Positions 33,592 to 43,733 of a stretch of DNA of 64,000 nucleotides are shown in pieces. Within the stretch, counting starts at the first letter, position 1, and every line of letters begins with the position of its first letter. The notes under the pieces are model-generated. The model did not search any database. It saw only the letters and a list, made by a program, of their open reading frames with translations, and had not been told where the DNA came from. This DNA comes from Pedobacter changchengzhani (GTDB lineage: Bacteria; Bacteroidota; Bacteroidia; Sphingobacteriales; Sphingobacteriaceae). A program made the translations under genes and the position numbers. Where the stretch lies: the NCBI RefSeq assembly GCF_004354365.1, contig NZ_SJCY01000002.1:434001-498000 (forward strand), written 5' to 3'.

Positions 33592-36207
33592 TTAAGCGGT
33601 CAGCTCATTATCTAAATGTTCGGTAACTTTCGATATAATATTATCTATTGTGTTACTCAAAACGGTTATATACGAGCCTTTTTGCGCATTCTTTATCGCT
33701 TCTTCTAAACAATCGCTACCTTTATTGTTTATGATTATTTCTTTATTGGGATCTACCTCGTGGATTCCCTTAATCAATAAATCAATTAATTCTTGCTGCG
33801 TTCTGCCACGAAGATATTTTTCTTGGCAAATGTAAATCTTATCAAACATTTGCGCTGCAATACGTGCAGTTTCAATAATGTCATCATCTCTCCTATCGCC
33901 AGTGCCAGAAATTATACCAACCTGCTCCGTAGCGTCTAAACTTTGCAAATAAGCTTTTACACCGTTAAATCCATCAGGATTGTGCGCAAAATCTACCAGG
34001 ATTTTAAAATCTTTAAATTTAAAAATATTCATTCTTCCGGGCGTGTGCGCTGCAGATGGGATAAAAGTTTCTAATGCCAATTTTATATCCTCTGGTTTAT
34101 AGCCCCACAAATAGGTAGCTAAAGTTGCTGCCAAAACATTCTGAATCATAAAGTTTACCGCACCGCCAAAAGTTAATGGCACTTGGGTAACTTTATCAAC
34201 ACGCAGTTTCCAATCGCCTGTTTTAATCGTGATAAAGCCGTTTTCGTAAATGGCTGCAATTCCGCCCTTTTTGCAATGTTCTTTAATGATAGGATTATTC
34301 TCATCCATACTAAAATAAGCAACATTACACCTTGCTTCTCTTCCTATTTTTACGCAATAGCCGTTGTCAGCATTTAAAACTGCCCAGCCTTTTCGTCTTA
34401 CGGCACCAATAACTACCGCTTTTACCCTAGTTAAATCATCTAAATTGTGAATATCAGATATACCCAAATGATCTTCCTGAATGTTGGTTATTACACCAAT
34501 ATCGCAGGCGTTAAATCCCAATCCCGATCGTAAAATACCGCCACGTGCAGTTTCTAATACAGCAAATTCAACCGTTGGGTCTTTTAAAAGGAATTCTGCA
34601 CTAATCGGGCCCGTTGTATCGCCCTGCATTAACATGGTGTTGTGCACGTAAATACCATCCGATGTGGTAAAACCTACACGCTTACCATTACTGCGAATAA
34701 TATGTGCAATTAAACGAGTGGTGGTTGTTTTTCCATTCGTTCCGGTTACTGCAATAATCGGTATTTGCGATAATTTTCCTTGTGGATAAAGCATATCAAT
34801 AACCGGAGCGGCAACATTACGAGGCAATCCGCCACTTGGCGCCAAGTGCATTCTAAAACCCGGGGCGGCATTAACTTCTAAAACTACGCCACCATTTTCT
34901 CTCAATGGTTGGGTTAAGTTAACGGCCATAATGTCTATACCGCAAATATCTAAGCCTATTACCCGCGAAATTCTTTCACAAATAAAAATGTTTTGTGGGT
35001 GAACGAGGTCAGTTACATCTAACGATGTGCCACCTGTACTTAAATTTGCGGTCGATTTTAAATATACAACCTCTCCTTTTTGTGGAATTGTTGCTAGTGT
35101 ATATTCTTTTTTAGCAAGCAAATCCAAAGTATCTCTATCTACAGCAATTTCGGTTAAAACATTTTCGTGTCCATAACCTCGTCTTGGGTCTTCATTTTCT
35201 GTATCAATCAACTCCTGTATGGTGTGAATGCCATTGCCAAGTACATGCGCAGGATCTCTTTGTGCCGCTGCAACAACTTTATGGTCGATAACCAATACTC
35301 TAAAATCAAAACCTGTAATAAATTTTTCAATGATAACCCTGCGCGAATAGGTTTTGGCATAATCGAAAGCGGCTTTGGCATCTTCCATCGTTTTCACATT
35401 GATGGTTGCACCCTTGCCGTGATTTCCATCCAAAGGTTTAAATACCAATGGAAAGCCTACTTTATTAACTGAATTTTCCAACTCCTTGGGATCAGAAATT
35501 GTAACGCCAGAAGCTACAGGAATCGCCGCTTCAGTTAGCAATCGCTTAGTTTCTTCTTTATTACTGGCAATATCTACCGCAATACTGCTTGTTTTTTCGG
35601 TCATGGTGGCCCTAAAACGGACTTGGTTTTTACCATAACCCAATTGTACCAACGAGCTTTTATTTAATCTTATCCATGGGATATTTCGAGAAACGGCTTC
35701 TTCTACAATCGACCCCGTACTTGGACCGAGTGCTTCTAGCTCTCTAATCTCTCTCATTCTCCGAATGTCGTGTTCAAGATCATATTCCTCGCCATTAATT
35801 AGTGCTTCGGCAATTTTAACTGATGCTTCGGCTGCATAAACGCCAACCTTTTCTTCTAAATAACTAAATACAACATTGTAAATGCCATCTGTTTTGGTTT
35901 GTCGGGTTCTACCAAAACCTGTTTCCATACCAGCCAAAGTTTGTATTTCTAAAGCGATATGTTCAATAACATGGCCCATCCAAGTGCCTTCTTTTACCCT
36001 CGAAAAAAATCCACCTTCAACTCCTTTAGAACAACGGTGCGTAAACATGCTCGGAATAAGTTTCTCAAGTCGTTCTCCAAAACCATCAATTAGATTGGTT
36101 GGCCTTTGCTCAAGTTCCTCTAAATCCAAACGCATTTGGATTAATTTTTTGCGACTGATAGACCAAATATTTGGTCCTCTTAAAATTTGGATGTTGGATA
36201 TTTTCAT
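33592..36207 (-). CDS. cphA: Cyanophycin synthetase CphA
   Basis: CphA polymerises Asp and Arg into cyanophycin, a nitrogen reserve, using ATP. The 871-residue protein has the N-terminal domain (about 1-160) with FTHRCSKGVEGGFFSRV, the ATP-grasp domain with FPLVFKPLDGNHGKGATINV near 240, and the Mur-ligase-like domain with GTNGKTTTTRLIAHI near 490 and LVDFAHNPDGF near 745. The length is typical of the family. The degradation genes cphB and an isoaspartyl peptidase gene are divergent just upstream, giving a complete store-and-recover set. Confidence 0.96.
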   Translation of the reverse strand: MKISNIQILRGPNIWSISRKKLIQMRLDLEELEQRPTNLIDGFGERLEKLIPSMFTHRCSKGVEGGFFSRVKEGTWMGHVIEHIALEIQTLAGMETGFGRTRQTKTDGIYNVVFSYLEEKVGVYAAEASVKIAEALINGEEYDLEHDIRRMREIRELEALGPSTGSIVEEAVSRNIPWIRLNKSSLVQLGYGKNQVRFRATMTEKTSSIAVDIASNKEETKRLLTEAAIPVASGVTISDPKELENSVNKVGFPLVFKPLDGNHGKGATINVKTMEDAKAAFDYAKTYSRRVIIEKFITGFDFRVLVIDHKVVAAAQRDPAHVLGNGIHTIQELIDTENEDPRRGYGHENVLTEIAVDRDTLDLLAKKEYTLATIPQKGEVVYLKSTANLSTGGTSLDVTDLVHPQNIFICERISRVIGLDICGIDIMAVNLTQPLRENGGVVLEVNAAPGFRMHLAPSGGLPRNVAAPVIDMLYPQGKLSQIPIIAVTGTNGKTTTTRLIAHIIRSNGKRVGFTTSDGIYVHNTMLMQGDTTGPISAEFLLKDPTVEFAVLETARGGILRSGLGFNACDIGVITNIQEDHLGISDIHNLDDLTRVKAVVIGAVRRKGWAVLNADNGYCVKIGREARCNVAYFSMDENNPIIKEHCKKGGIAAIYENGFITIKTGDWKLRVDKVTQVPLTFGGAVNFMIQNVLAATLATYLWGYKPEDIKLALETFIPSAAHTPGRMNIFKFKDFKILVDFAHNPDGFNGVKAYLQSLDATEQVGIISGTGDRRDDDIIETARIAAQMFDKIYICQEKYLRGRTQQELIDLLIKGIHEVDPNKEIIINNKGSDCLEEAIKNAQKGSYITVLSNTIDNIISKVTEHLDNELTA

Positions 36208-36604
36208 GTGTATAGTTTCGGTTGATTTAAATAATAATTATGCGGTAGCATTGCTATTAAAGCGCTATTTAGGCTAATAAATTAAGATTGTAAATTATAA
36301 ATTTATTTCGAAATTTAATGATGCAATTAATTTTATCAGCAAATATTTATTAATAACACAAAAATCGTGTAATTGATTGGTAATCCGCATAATTATTTGA
36401 TCATAAACTGCCATCCGAAATGTATTAAGGTGTATTACAAAATTGAGGCGCAAAAAAATATTCGTTGGGGCGTTTCAACTGCTTCAATTATCCGATGATT
36501 GTTAGCTAATGTGGATAAATTGGAGAATATTCACAAATAAAGTCGTGTTTTTTAGTATATCGTGATATATTTGAATTTTTCGGATGCAAATAAGATATAT
36601 ATAA
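36208..36604. promoter_or_regulatory. Divergent cphA/cphB promoter region
   Basis: About 400 AT-rich bases with no gene. TATATC-GT-GATATA (36556-36569) is a near-promoter palindrome about 35 bases before the cyanophycinase start and could be an operator. Nothing else stands out. Confidence 0.4.
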
Positions 36605-37480
36605 ATGGTTCCAAAAGGTAAACTAATCATAATAGGTGGTGCAATAAATACGGGCAGTTTTGCTGAAACGCAATTCGGGTTACCTGAGAATATGAACTTT
36701 TTCGAACGTGGAATTTTAAAACGGATTACTACCGAATCCACTAAAGGCATCGAATCCAGGTTTGAAATTATTACCACAGCTTCTTTAATGCCCGAAAAGG
36801 TTGGCGAAGAATACATTAAAGCTTACGCACAACTAGACGTTCATAATGTTGGTGTTTTAAATATTGCAAATAGAGAGGCTGCAAACGCACCAGAAAATTG
36901 TGATCGGATTAAAGCTGCCGATGTAATTATTTTTACAGGAGGCGATCAACTGCGCTTATCATCCATATTTGGAGGCACTGCTATCCATCAAATTTTATTA
37001 AGTAAATACAAAGATGAACCCGTAGTAATTGCAGGTACATCAGCAGGTGCTGCGGCGAGTTCGAAAAATATGATTTACCAAGGCAGTAGCAAAGACGCCT
37101 TACTTAAAGGTGAAGTTAAAATAACTGGCGGTTTAGGATTTATTGATGATGTTATTGTGGATACACATTTTGTACAGCGCGGTAGAATTGGACGCTTACT
37201 TTATGCTGCAGCAAGTAACCCGGGTATTTTAGGCATTGGTTTAGGTGAAGATACAGGCCTTTTTATATCCGAAGGGCATATTATGGAAGCAATAGGTTCT
37301 GGAATGGTTATTTTGGTTGATGGCAGACACATGGCAGATACAAATTTAACAGATGTTGAAATGGGCCAACCCGTATCGATAAAAAATATGATTGTGCACG
37401 TAATGTGCGATGGTGATGTGTATGATTTAGCCGATCACAGTTTAAATATTCATCATCCAAAAGTAGTTGCGATAGATTAA
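36605..37480 (+). CDS. cphB: Cyanophycinase CphB
   Basis: A 291-residue serine exopeptidase of family S51 that cuts cyanophycin to beta-Asp-Arg dipeptides. The nucleophile elbow is GTSAGAAASS (Ser at about 141), with IFTGGDQLRLSSIFGGT upstream and DTHFVQRGRIGRL and GIGLGEDTGLFI downstream, as in the family. There is no signal peptide, so it is an intracellular form. It is followed by the isoaspartyl peptidase gene. Confidence 0.95.
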   Translation: MVPKGKLIIIGGAINTGSFAETQFGLPENMNFFERGILKRITTESTKGIESRFEIITTASLMPEKVGEEYIKAYAQLDVHNVGVLNIANREAANAPENCDRIKAADVIIFTGGDQLRLSSIFGGTAIHQILLSKYKDEPVVIAGTSAGAAASSKNMIYQGSSKDALLKGEVKITGGLGFIDDVIVDTHFVQRGRIGRLLYAAASNPGILGIGLGEDTGLFISEGHIMEAIGSGMVILVDGRHMADTNLTDVEMGQPVSIKNMIVHVMCDGDVYDLADHSLNIHHPKVVAID

Positions 37481-37557
37481 TTTAGTTTGCAGTAAATTGT
37501 TTTCAGTTTTAATAGATTGATACTCGATACTAATATCTTGATACTCATAACTCAAAA

Positions 37558-38400
37558 ATGAAATTAATTATACACGGTGGTTTTTTTAGTGAATCTTCCA
37601 CCAACCAAGAGACGAAAAAAGCCAAGCAAAATTCGCTTTCAGCAATTGTAGCTAAAGGTTACGCATTTTTAAAAACCCATACGGCACTCGAAACGGTTGT
37701 TTATACGGTGGCGCTTTTAGAAGATGATGAATTGTTTAATGCGGGCATTGGCTCGCAAATTCAAAGCGATGGCAAGGTAAGACTTAGCGCCTCATTAATG
37801 GATGGGAAAACAGAAAAATTTAGTGGGGTTATTAATATCGAAGACATTAAAAATCCGATACAAATTTCAGCTTCACTTTTGGATTACGATGATCGTGTTT
37901 TAAGTGGGGAAGGCGCGCAACAGTTTGCCAGAGCTCATGGAGCAGCCTTTTTTAATCCAATTACCGAACAACGACAAAAAGAATACGAAGCCAAACTTAA
38001 TCAGCAGCATAACTTAGGTACCGTTGGTTGTGTTGCTTTAGATGGTAATGGAGATTTAGCAGCTGGAACATCTACAGGCGGTAAAGGTTTTGAAATTCCT
38101 TGTCGCGTAAGTGATTCGGCAACCGTAGCCGGAAACTATGCTAATAAATTTGCAGGCATCTCTTGTACCGGCGTTGGTGAAGACATTGTAAGCGGTGCTT
38201 TGGCCGCTAAAATTGTAACTAGAGTTACCGATGGTTTTACACTTAAAGATGCTAGCGATAAATCATTTGCCGAACTTAAAGCTTTTGATGGTTTTGCGGG
38301 TATTGTAGGTATTTCGGCGAAGGGAGAAATTTACCATTGCGATTCTCATCCATATATGGTTTGGGCGTCTTTTGATGAAGAATTAGCGGTTTTTGAATAG
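37558..38400 (+). CDS. Isoaspartyl peptidase / type 2 asparaginase (Ntn hydrolase)
   Basis: A 280-residue Ntn-hydrolase precursor. The self-cleavage site is at the Thr of HNLGTVGCVALD (about residue 159), followed by the hallmark AAGTSTGG. N-terminal IIHGGF and FNAGIGS are family segments. It hydrolyses beta-aspartyl dipeptides; next to cphB the natural substrate is probably beta-Asp-Arg from cyanophycin, giving Asp and Arg. At 280 residues it is a little short for the family. It lies 77 bases after cphB. Confidence 0.92.
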   Translation: MKLIIHGGFFSESSTNQETKKAKQNSLSAIVAKGYAFLKTHTALETVVYTVALLEDDELFNAGIGSQIQSDGKVRLSASLMDGKTEKFSGVINIEDIKNPIQISASLLDYDDRVLSGEGAQQFARAHGAAFFNPITEQRQKEYEAKLNQQHNLGTVGCVALDGNGDLAAGTSTGGKGFEIPCRVSDSATVAGNYANKFAGISCTGVGEDIVSGALAAKIVTRVTDGFTLKDASDKSFAELKAFDGFAGIVGISAKGEIYHCDSHPYMVWASFDEELAVFE

Positions 38401-38456
38401 TTATCCATCGATTATTATCAAAACCAAAACGATAAATTTTAGTAAAAGCAATAAAA

Positions 38457-38493
38457 AAAACCCCAATTAGATTTTAGGTCTAATCGGGGTTTT
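38457..38493. terminator. Bidirectional terminator between the peptidase gene and prc-like gene
   Basis: AAAACCCCAATTAGA (38457-38471) and TCTAATCGGGGTTTT (38479-38493) form a 15-bp stem with one mismatch and a 7-base loop. A-rich bases on the left and T-rich bases on the right allow it to serve both convergent genes. Confidence 0.85.
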
Positions 38494-38511
38494 AATTTAT
38501 TTAAAATACGA

Positions 38512-40710
38512 TTATTTCGAACCGCTATTTACGACAACTCTGCCAGATTGTTGGATAAAATCGGCCATTACATGTAATGATTCATTTTCTATAAAATCAA
38601 AATCATCTTGTTTAACAACTTTTTCTCCCTTTTTAATGGCAGGCAAACCACGTAAAGCCCTCAATTGATTTTGTTTAACCAAAGTCTTTGCTTCTTGCGC
38701 ATCGCGTTCTGCTTTCAACTTCGTTTCGTTTAAAGTAACTGAAACTTCATTACTGCGTTTTTTAACATCAGCAATTTCTTCATTTAAGTATTTAAAGTCT
38801 AGTGAATTGGCAATTCTTTGCTCACTTGATTTTTTTAATTCAGCTTTAATTGGTTTAATATCAGCCACTAATTTAAAGTTAGAACTCGGAATAACATCAT
38901 AAGGCAAAGCCGATTTTTCTGTATCTTCTCCAATTTTATCCATTGGGTAAAGTGATGGGAAAACCACATCTGGTGTAACGCCTTTATGTTGTGTACTGGT
39001 ACCGGCAACACGGTAAAATTTAGCCATTGTTAAATTTATTTGGCCAAGGTTTAGATCATCTGTACTGGCTGCAGAAGGTGAAGTACGAACGGTGGTCGCT
39101 TTGTTCTTATTAATTAAGTTGGCAATACTTCTTAATACACCAGGATTAATAATTTTATTCAAATCGATTGAAGATTGAACCGTTCCTTTACCGTAGGTTT
39201 GGCTGCCCATAATTATACCACGACCGTAATCTTGTATGGCACCAGCAAAAATTTCAGATGCAGAAGCACTCAAGCGGTCAACCATCACTCCGAATGGTCC
39301 ATCCCAAGAAACACCTTCATTTTCATCTTCATCAACCTCAATTTTACCTTGTAAATTTCTAACCTGCACAACCGGTCCTTGATCAATAAATAAACCTGTT
39401 AATGAAATGGCTTCAAGTAACGATCCGCCACCATTTCCACGTAAATCCATCACAATTGCATCTACTTTGTTAATATTTTTTAAGGTATCTATTAAAAGTC
39501 TAACATCTCTTGTGGTACTTTTATAGTTTTTATCTCCAGCATTTGCTGCTTTAAAATCGGCGTAGAAAGCAGGTAGTTTTATAATTCCTATTTTAAATGT
39601 TTTGCCATTTTCTTCAATGGTTTTTACTTCTTTTTTAGCAGATTGGTCTTGCAAAATGATTTTTTCTCTAATCAAATCGACAATTACAGGTTTAGAAGAC
39701 ATTTCTTTGCCAACTGGTATTATTTTTAAACGCACTTTGGTGTTCTTTGGGCCTTTAATCTTCGAAACCGTAGCGTCTAATCTCCAGCCAACAATATCTA
39801 CAAATTCTCCATCACCTTGTGCAACTGCAATAATTCTATCGCCAGAATTTAATAATTTACTCTTAAAAGCTGGTCCGCCGGGGATAATTTCGCCTACCTT
39901 AACCACTTCATTCTCTAGCTGTAACCGTGCGCCAATACCCTCAAACGAACGAGACATATCTTCATTAAAAGCGGTTGCGTTACTTGGATTAAAGTAGTTT
40001 GTATGTGGGTCAATTGATTCTGTAAATGCATCCATCAAAATTTGAAATACATCTTGATTATTTGATTTAGAAGTTTGCGATTTAAGGTTTTGATAGCGCT
40101 TTGTTAACGTTTCTACATTTTTCGCCTGGTTGGTACCAGCTAAATTTAAATTAATCAACTCATATTTAACTCTCTTTCCCCAAGTATCATCTAAAGCGGC
40201 AATACTTGTAGCCCAAGGTAATTTTTCACGATCGTAAACGAAGGTATCGTTCTGATTAAAATCAAATTTCTTCTTCACTTGATTTAGCGAATATTCGAAA
40301 TATTCGTTAAGCCTCTTTGCATATACATTGTAAATGTAAAAAGGCGCGCTTAAATCGCCATTCTTAAAATCATCGTCAAGTGTATATCTAAACTTTTCAA
40401 AATCTTTAATATCCGAAGCCAAAAAGTAATTTTTTCCTTGATCTAAGGCTTTTATATAATTATCCAAAACGATAGAAGAAATCGAATCGTTAACTTTAAT
40501 TTTTTTGTAATTGTAGCTTTCGATAAGGTTTACAACTTCCTTAATTACAATTTTCTGTTGTTCATCGGGCATTATATTTTTAACCCCTTCCACAACAATT
40601 TGCGGTTTTGGTGTTGCGTGGCAGGCTAAAACTGCTCCTGTAAAAATTGTAAAAAATATATTCTTTAACATTTCTTTAAATAATTTAAAATCCATTTTTA
40701 TAATTAACAA
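38512..40710 (-). CDS. Carboxy-terminal processing peptidase (Prc/Tsp-like, S41)
   Basis: A 732-residue exported protease with a signal at about 6-29 (AVLACHATP, possibly a lipoprotein Cys). An N-terminal Tsp-type domain is followed by a PDZ domain (about 245-335) with FEGIGARLQLENEVVKVGEI, then the S41 protease core. The catalytic Ser is in LSASASEIFAGA (about 480) and the Lys in SQTYGKGTVQSS (about 505). The C-terminal DUF3340-like charged region is present. Periplasmic turnover of envelope proteins is the expected role. Confidence 0.94.
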   Translation of the reverse strand: MLIIKMDFKLFKEMLKNIFFTIFTGAVLACHATPKPQIVVEGVKNIMPDEQQKIVIKEVVNLIESYNYKKIKVNDSISSIVLDNYIKALDQGKNYFLASDIKDFEKFRYTLDDDFKNGDLSAPFYIYNVYAKRLNEYFEYSLNQVKKKFDFNQNDTFVYDREKLPWATSIAALDDTWGKRVKYELINLNLAGTNQAKNVETLTKRYQNLKSQTSKSNNQDVFQILMDAFTESIDPHTNYFNPSNATAFNEDMSRSFEGIGARLQLENEVVKVGEIIPGGPAFKSKLLNSGDRIIAVAQGDGEFVDIVGWRLDATVSKIKGPKNTKVRLKIIPVGKEMSSKPVIVDLIREKIILQDQSAKKEVKTIEENGKTFKIGIIKLPAFYADFKAANAGDKNYKSTTRDVRLLIDTLKNINKVDAIVMDLRGNGGGSLLEAISLTGLFIDQGPVVQVRNLQGKIEVDEDENEGVSWDGPFGVMVDRLSASASEIFAGAIQDYGRGIIMGSQTYGKGTVQSSIDLNKIINPGVLRSIANLINKNKATTVRTSPSAASTDDLNLGQINLTMAKFYRVAGTSTQHKGVTPDVVFPSLYPMDKIGEDTEKSALPYDVIPSSNFKLVADIKPIKAELKKSSEQRIANSLDFKYLNEEIADVKKRSNEVSVTLNETKLKAERDAQEAKTLVKQNQLRALRGLPAIKKGEKVVKQDDFDFIENESLHVMADFIQQSGRVVVNSGSK

Positions 40711-41092
40711 ACTGCTGTAATAATGCTATCTAATAAACAAAAAAAAGAGACAGCATTACAGTCCCTTTAAAACCTACCAAATCTAGCTAAAAGCTTTTTA
40801 GCAAACAATTTCTAAAAAGCTAACGTAAACTAATATTATTTGTTTTAAAAGGTTTTTATCAAAATTTTACAGTAGGTAAACTTCTGCAAGTTTTCGATTG
40901 ATTGGTAGGGCAAAAAAAAGGCTTAGGTTTTCCATCGTAATTCATTTTTTTAAATTGATAAACCATTAAAATTTCTCGGCTCGATTGTGAGATGTAGAAA
41001 ATTGTTATTGGTTTAATTGATGAATCAAATTTTAGAAAAACTATAGCATTGCACAATAACCAATTGTAGGTATTTTTTAGTACGCGCCAACC
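40711..41092. other. Intergenic gap with one hairpin
   Basis: Some 380 bases with no convincing gene. The only clear structure is AGCTTTTTAG (40792-40801) and CTAAAAAGCT (40812-40821), a perfect 10-bp hairpin without a T tract on either side. It could be a processing or end signal for the leftward operon that stops at 41093. Confidence 0.45.
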
Positions 41093-41722
41093 TTATACTA
41101 TTTTATGTTCGTAGGCATATTTAAGTAAACCAACAAGGCTTTGGGTACATGTTTTTCTAAAAATATTTTTCCGATGCGTTTCTACAGTTCGCTCGCTGAT
41201 AAAAAGTTTATCGGCAATTTGCTTGTTGCTTAATTCTTGTTCTATTAAACGGATAATTTCTATTTCTCTGTTTGTTAAACAGCAAGTGCCCGTCACTGGG
41301 TGGCCTTTCATCAGCTCTTGAGTTACTTCTTCGCTAAAATAGGTATGTCCCTCTAAAATGCGGCGCAATGCTTCCAACAGTCCTTGTTTTCCTGTGTTTT
41401 TAAGAATGTATCCTGATATTCCAGCATCAATCATCTCTTTGATTACTTGATAATCGCCAAACATGGATAAAGCCAATATTTTAATTGAAGGAAATTGTTT
41501 TTTTACCACGCGGGTAAGCTCAACGCCAGACATTTCGGGCATATTAATATCCGTTAATAAAATATCAACAGGTGTGGTTTCCAAAAGCTTAATTACATCC
41601 AAAGGCTGATTACTACAGCCTACAACCTGATATTGGTCTTCATTATTTAATAGAGATTTGAGTCCATCAACAATCATTTGGTGGTCATCAACAATAAATA
41701 ATTTGGTTTGAGGGTTAATCAT
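41093..41722 (-). CDS. NarL/LuxR-type response regulator
   Basis: A 209-residue regulator. The receiver domain has the acidic pocket IVDDHQM, the phospho-Asp in ILLTDINMPEMSG (about residue 56) and the Lys in YILKNTGKQG. The C-terminal LuxR helix-turn-helix reads LTNREIEIIRLIEQELSNKQ and SERTVETHRKNIF. It follows the TPR sensor kinase by 9 bases and is its likely partner. Confidence 0.95.
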   Translation of the reverse strand: MINPQTKLFIVDDHQMIVDGLKSLLNNEDQYQVVGCSNQPLDVIKLLETTPVDILLTDINMPEMSGVELTRVVKKQFPSIKILALSMFGDYQVIKEMIDAGISGYILKNTGKQGLLEALRRILEGHTYFSEEVTQELMKGHPVTGTCCLTNREIEIIRLIEQELSNKQIADKLFISERTVETHRKNIFRKTCTQSLVGLLKYAYEHKIV

Positions 41723-41731
41723 TCGTCTAAT

Positions 41732-43687
41732 TTACAAAGGAATATGGATAGCAACAAGTGTTCCGGCGCCTGGTTGCGAAGAAAAATCGACTGTTCCTTT
41801 TAAATATGCTACTCTACTCATCATATTTTTTAAGCCTAAGCCGTTAAAATTTAACGTTTTGTTGGTATCAAATCCGTCGCCGTTGTCTTCGATCATTACG
41901 TTTATACCTTCTTCATCTTTAGTTAATTGTATATCTAAACTGTTGGCATTTGCATGTTTAATAACATTGTTAACCGATTCTTGAATCACCCTGTACAAAA
42001 CCGTTTCTATGTTTTGATCTAATCGTTGTTGAAGGCCGAAAGTTTCGAGATTTACTTTGAGTTTGCGGGCATCTATTTTAGAGATAAAATCTCTAACGGC
42101 TGCAGTTAAGCCCGATTTTAAAAGTACGTTCGGTGCCATTTGATGCGCAATTACCCTAACCTCTTTGCAACTTTCATCTACCAAATCTAACGTTTTATCA
42201 AACATCATTTCACCGTCTTTATTCTTGAAGTCAATATCTTCAACAATAGCAGATAAATTCATCTTCACGGTAGAAAACATTTGCCCCAATCCATCATGTA
42301 ATTCTGAAGAAATTCTTTTTCTTTCGTTTTCCTCGGCAATTAAAACTGCCTGTGTAGCCAAATCCTGTTGTTTAATTACCTCTTTTTGCAAACGGGTTTC
42401 TTGCATTAGCTTATACCGATTATAAAACAAAAACCCTATAACTAAAGCTAAAAGAAAGGCGCCTGCAATTATGGTTATTGTTGTATTTCTTTTAATGAGC
42501 TGTAGCTTCTGTACTTGGTTTTCTGAGTTTAGTAATTTTATTTTTTGCTCTTTTTTTTCAGTTTCGTAAGCGATTTGTAATTCGCTAATTTTATCAGTAT
42601 TCTGCTTACTGTAAATACTGTCTTTCATCAACATACTCTTTTTGTAAGCGTTTAACGAGCCAATATAATCTTGTTTGTTTTCATAAACTGTCGATAAAAT
42701 ATTGTAAGCTTCTCTCAAGTAATCTTTCGCATTTAACTCATTAAAATAACCAATACTTTTCTTCAGGTATTTTTCGGCTTCGGGAAAATTGTTAAGCTTT
42801 GAATAACATAACCCTATATTCTTATAGCAAGAAGCTTCGCCAAGTTTATCTTTCATAAAAACTCTAAACTGAAGAGATTCTTGGTAAAATTTCATCGCCT
42901 TGGTATAATCTCCTTTTTCGTAAAAAATTTGGCCTAAGCTATTATATAATGTAGCAAGTTCACTTTTGCTGTTCGATGCCTTGCTCAATGCAATGGCTAA
43001 ATTTGCATATTTTAAAGCTTCATCAAAGTTTTTGGCTTCGAAATAGTATTGCAACATACCAGAATAGGCATTGGCTAATGTAGAAGGCGAATTATTTTTT
43101 TTGCTCAGTGTGATGGCACGCTCGAAATAACTTTTAGAAAGGGCGTTTTTTCTAAAGTTTCGATAAATGTTACCGATGTTAACTAAAACAATGGCTTCTT
43201 TAACTTCGTCTCCTGTTTCTTCATAAATTTTAAGTGCTTTAGTCATATACAAAATTGCCTCATCGTAGCGGCCTTGTTGCTTGTATATAACCGCAATATT
43301 GGATAGTGAACCTACTGCTTTGGCTTTTAAGCCTAGCTTATCTCTAATTTGATAAGAAATTTTATAATTTGCTAAGGCTTCTGTAAACTTATTTACGCGT
43401 GTGTATGCATTTCCAATATCGCTATGCGCAAGCGCAATTGCCTCTTGATTATTCAATTTTTTGGCCAGCTTTAATTCTTCATTACCAAAAAAAAGTGCCT
43501 TATCAAAATTTATAAAACCGTAACCCCAAGATAAATCGCCATACGCAATTATTTTAATAGAGTCTGGTTTAGAAGATTTAACGATTATTTCTAAACTATC
43601 GAGTTTTTTTTGATTTTGGGCATAACTAAAATTCCATGCTAAAAGCATTAAAGTTAAACACAAAAAGGATTTAACACTTAGTTTCAT
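41732..43687 (-). CDS. TPR-sensor histidine kinase (HisKA_3 type)
   Basis: A 651-residue protein: signal peptide (to about 23), seven or so tetratricopeptide repeats (about 60-365), one membrane helix (about 403-422), a coiled coil, and a HisKA_3/HATPase_c kinase with RISSELHDGLGQMFSTVKMN (phospho-His at about 463), VIQESVNNVIKHANA and NFNGLGLKNM. This extracytoplasmic-TPR kinase layout is common in Bacteroidota. It is cotranscribed with the LuxR regulator. The signal it senses is unknown. Confidence 0.93.
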   Translation of the reverse strand: MKLSVKSFLCLTLMLLAWNFSYAQNQKKLDSLEIIVKSSKPDSIKIIAYGDLSWGYGFINFDKALFFGNEELKLAKKLNNQEAIALAHSDIGNAYTRVNKFTEALANYKISYQIRDKLGLKAKAVGSLSNIAVIYKQQGRYDEAILYMTKALKIYEETGDEVKEAIVLVNIGNIYRNFRKNALSKSYFERAITLSKKNNSPSTLANAYSGMLQYYFEAKNFDEALKYANLAIALSKASNSKSELATLYNSLGQIFYEKGDYTKAMKFYQESLQFRVFMKDKLGEASCYKNIGLCYSKLNNFPEAEKYLKKSIGYFNELNAKDYLREAYNILSTVYENKQDYIGSLNAYKKSMLMKDSIYSKQNTDKISELQIAYETEKKEQKIKLLNSENQVQKLQLIKRNTTITIIAGAFLLALVIGFLFYNRYKLMQETRLQKEVIKQQDLATQAVLIAEENERKRISSELHDGLGQMFSTVKMNLSAIVEDIDFKNKDGEMMFDKTLDLVDESCKEVRVIAHQMAPNVLLKSGLTAAVRDFISKIDARKLKVNLETFGLQQRLDQNIETVLYRVIQESVNNVIKHANANSLDIQLTKDEEGINVMIEDNGDGFDTNKTLNFNGLGLKNMMSRVAYLKGTVDFSSQPGAGTLVAIHIPL

Positions 43688-43733
43688 TTTGAGAGAGATT
43701 TTGTTTAGAATTACGGTAACTCAATTTTAAATG

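Noticed and set aside
40859..41056. Leftward open frame of 65 codons with Cys-rich end
   Set aside because: Only a TTG start, no recognisable domain and no supporting context.
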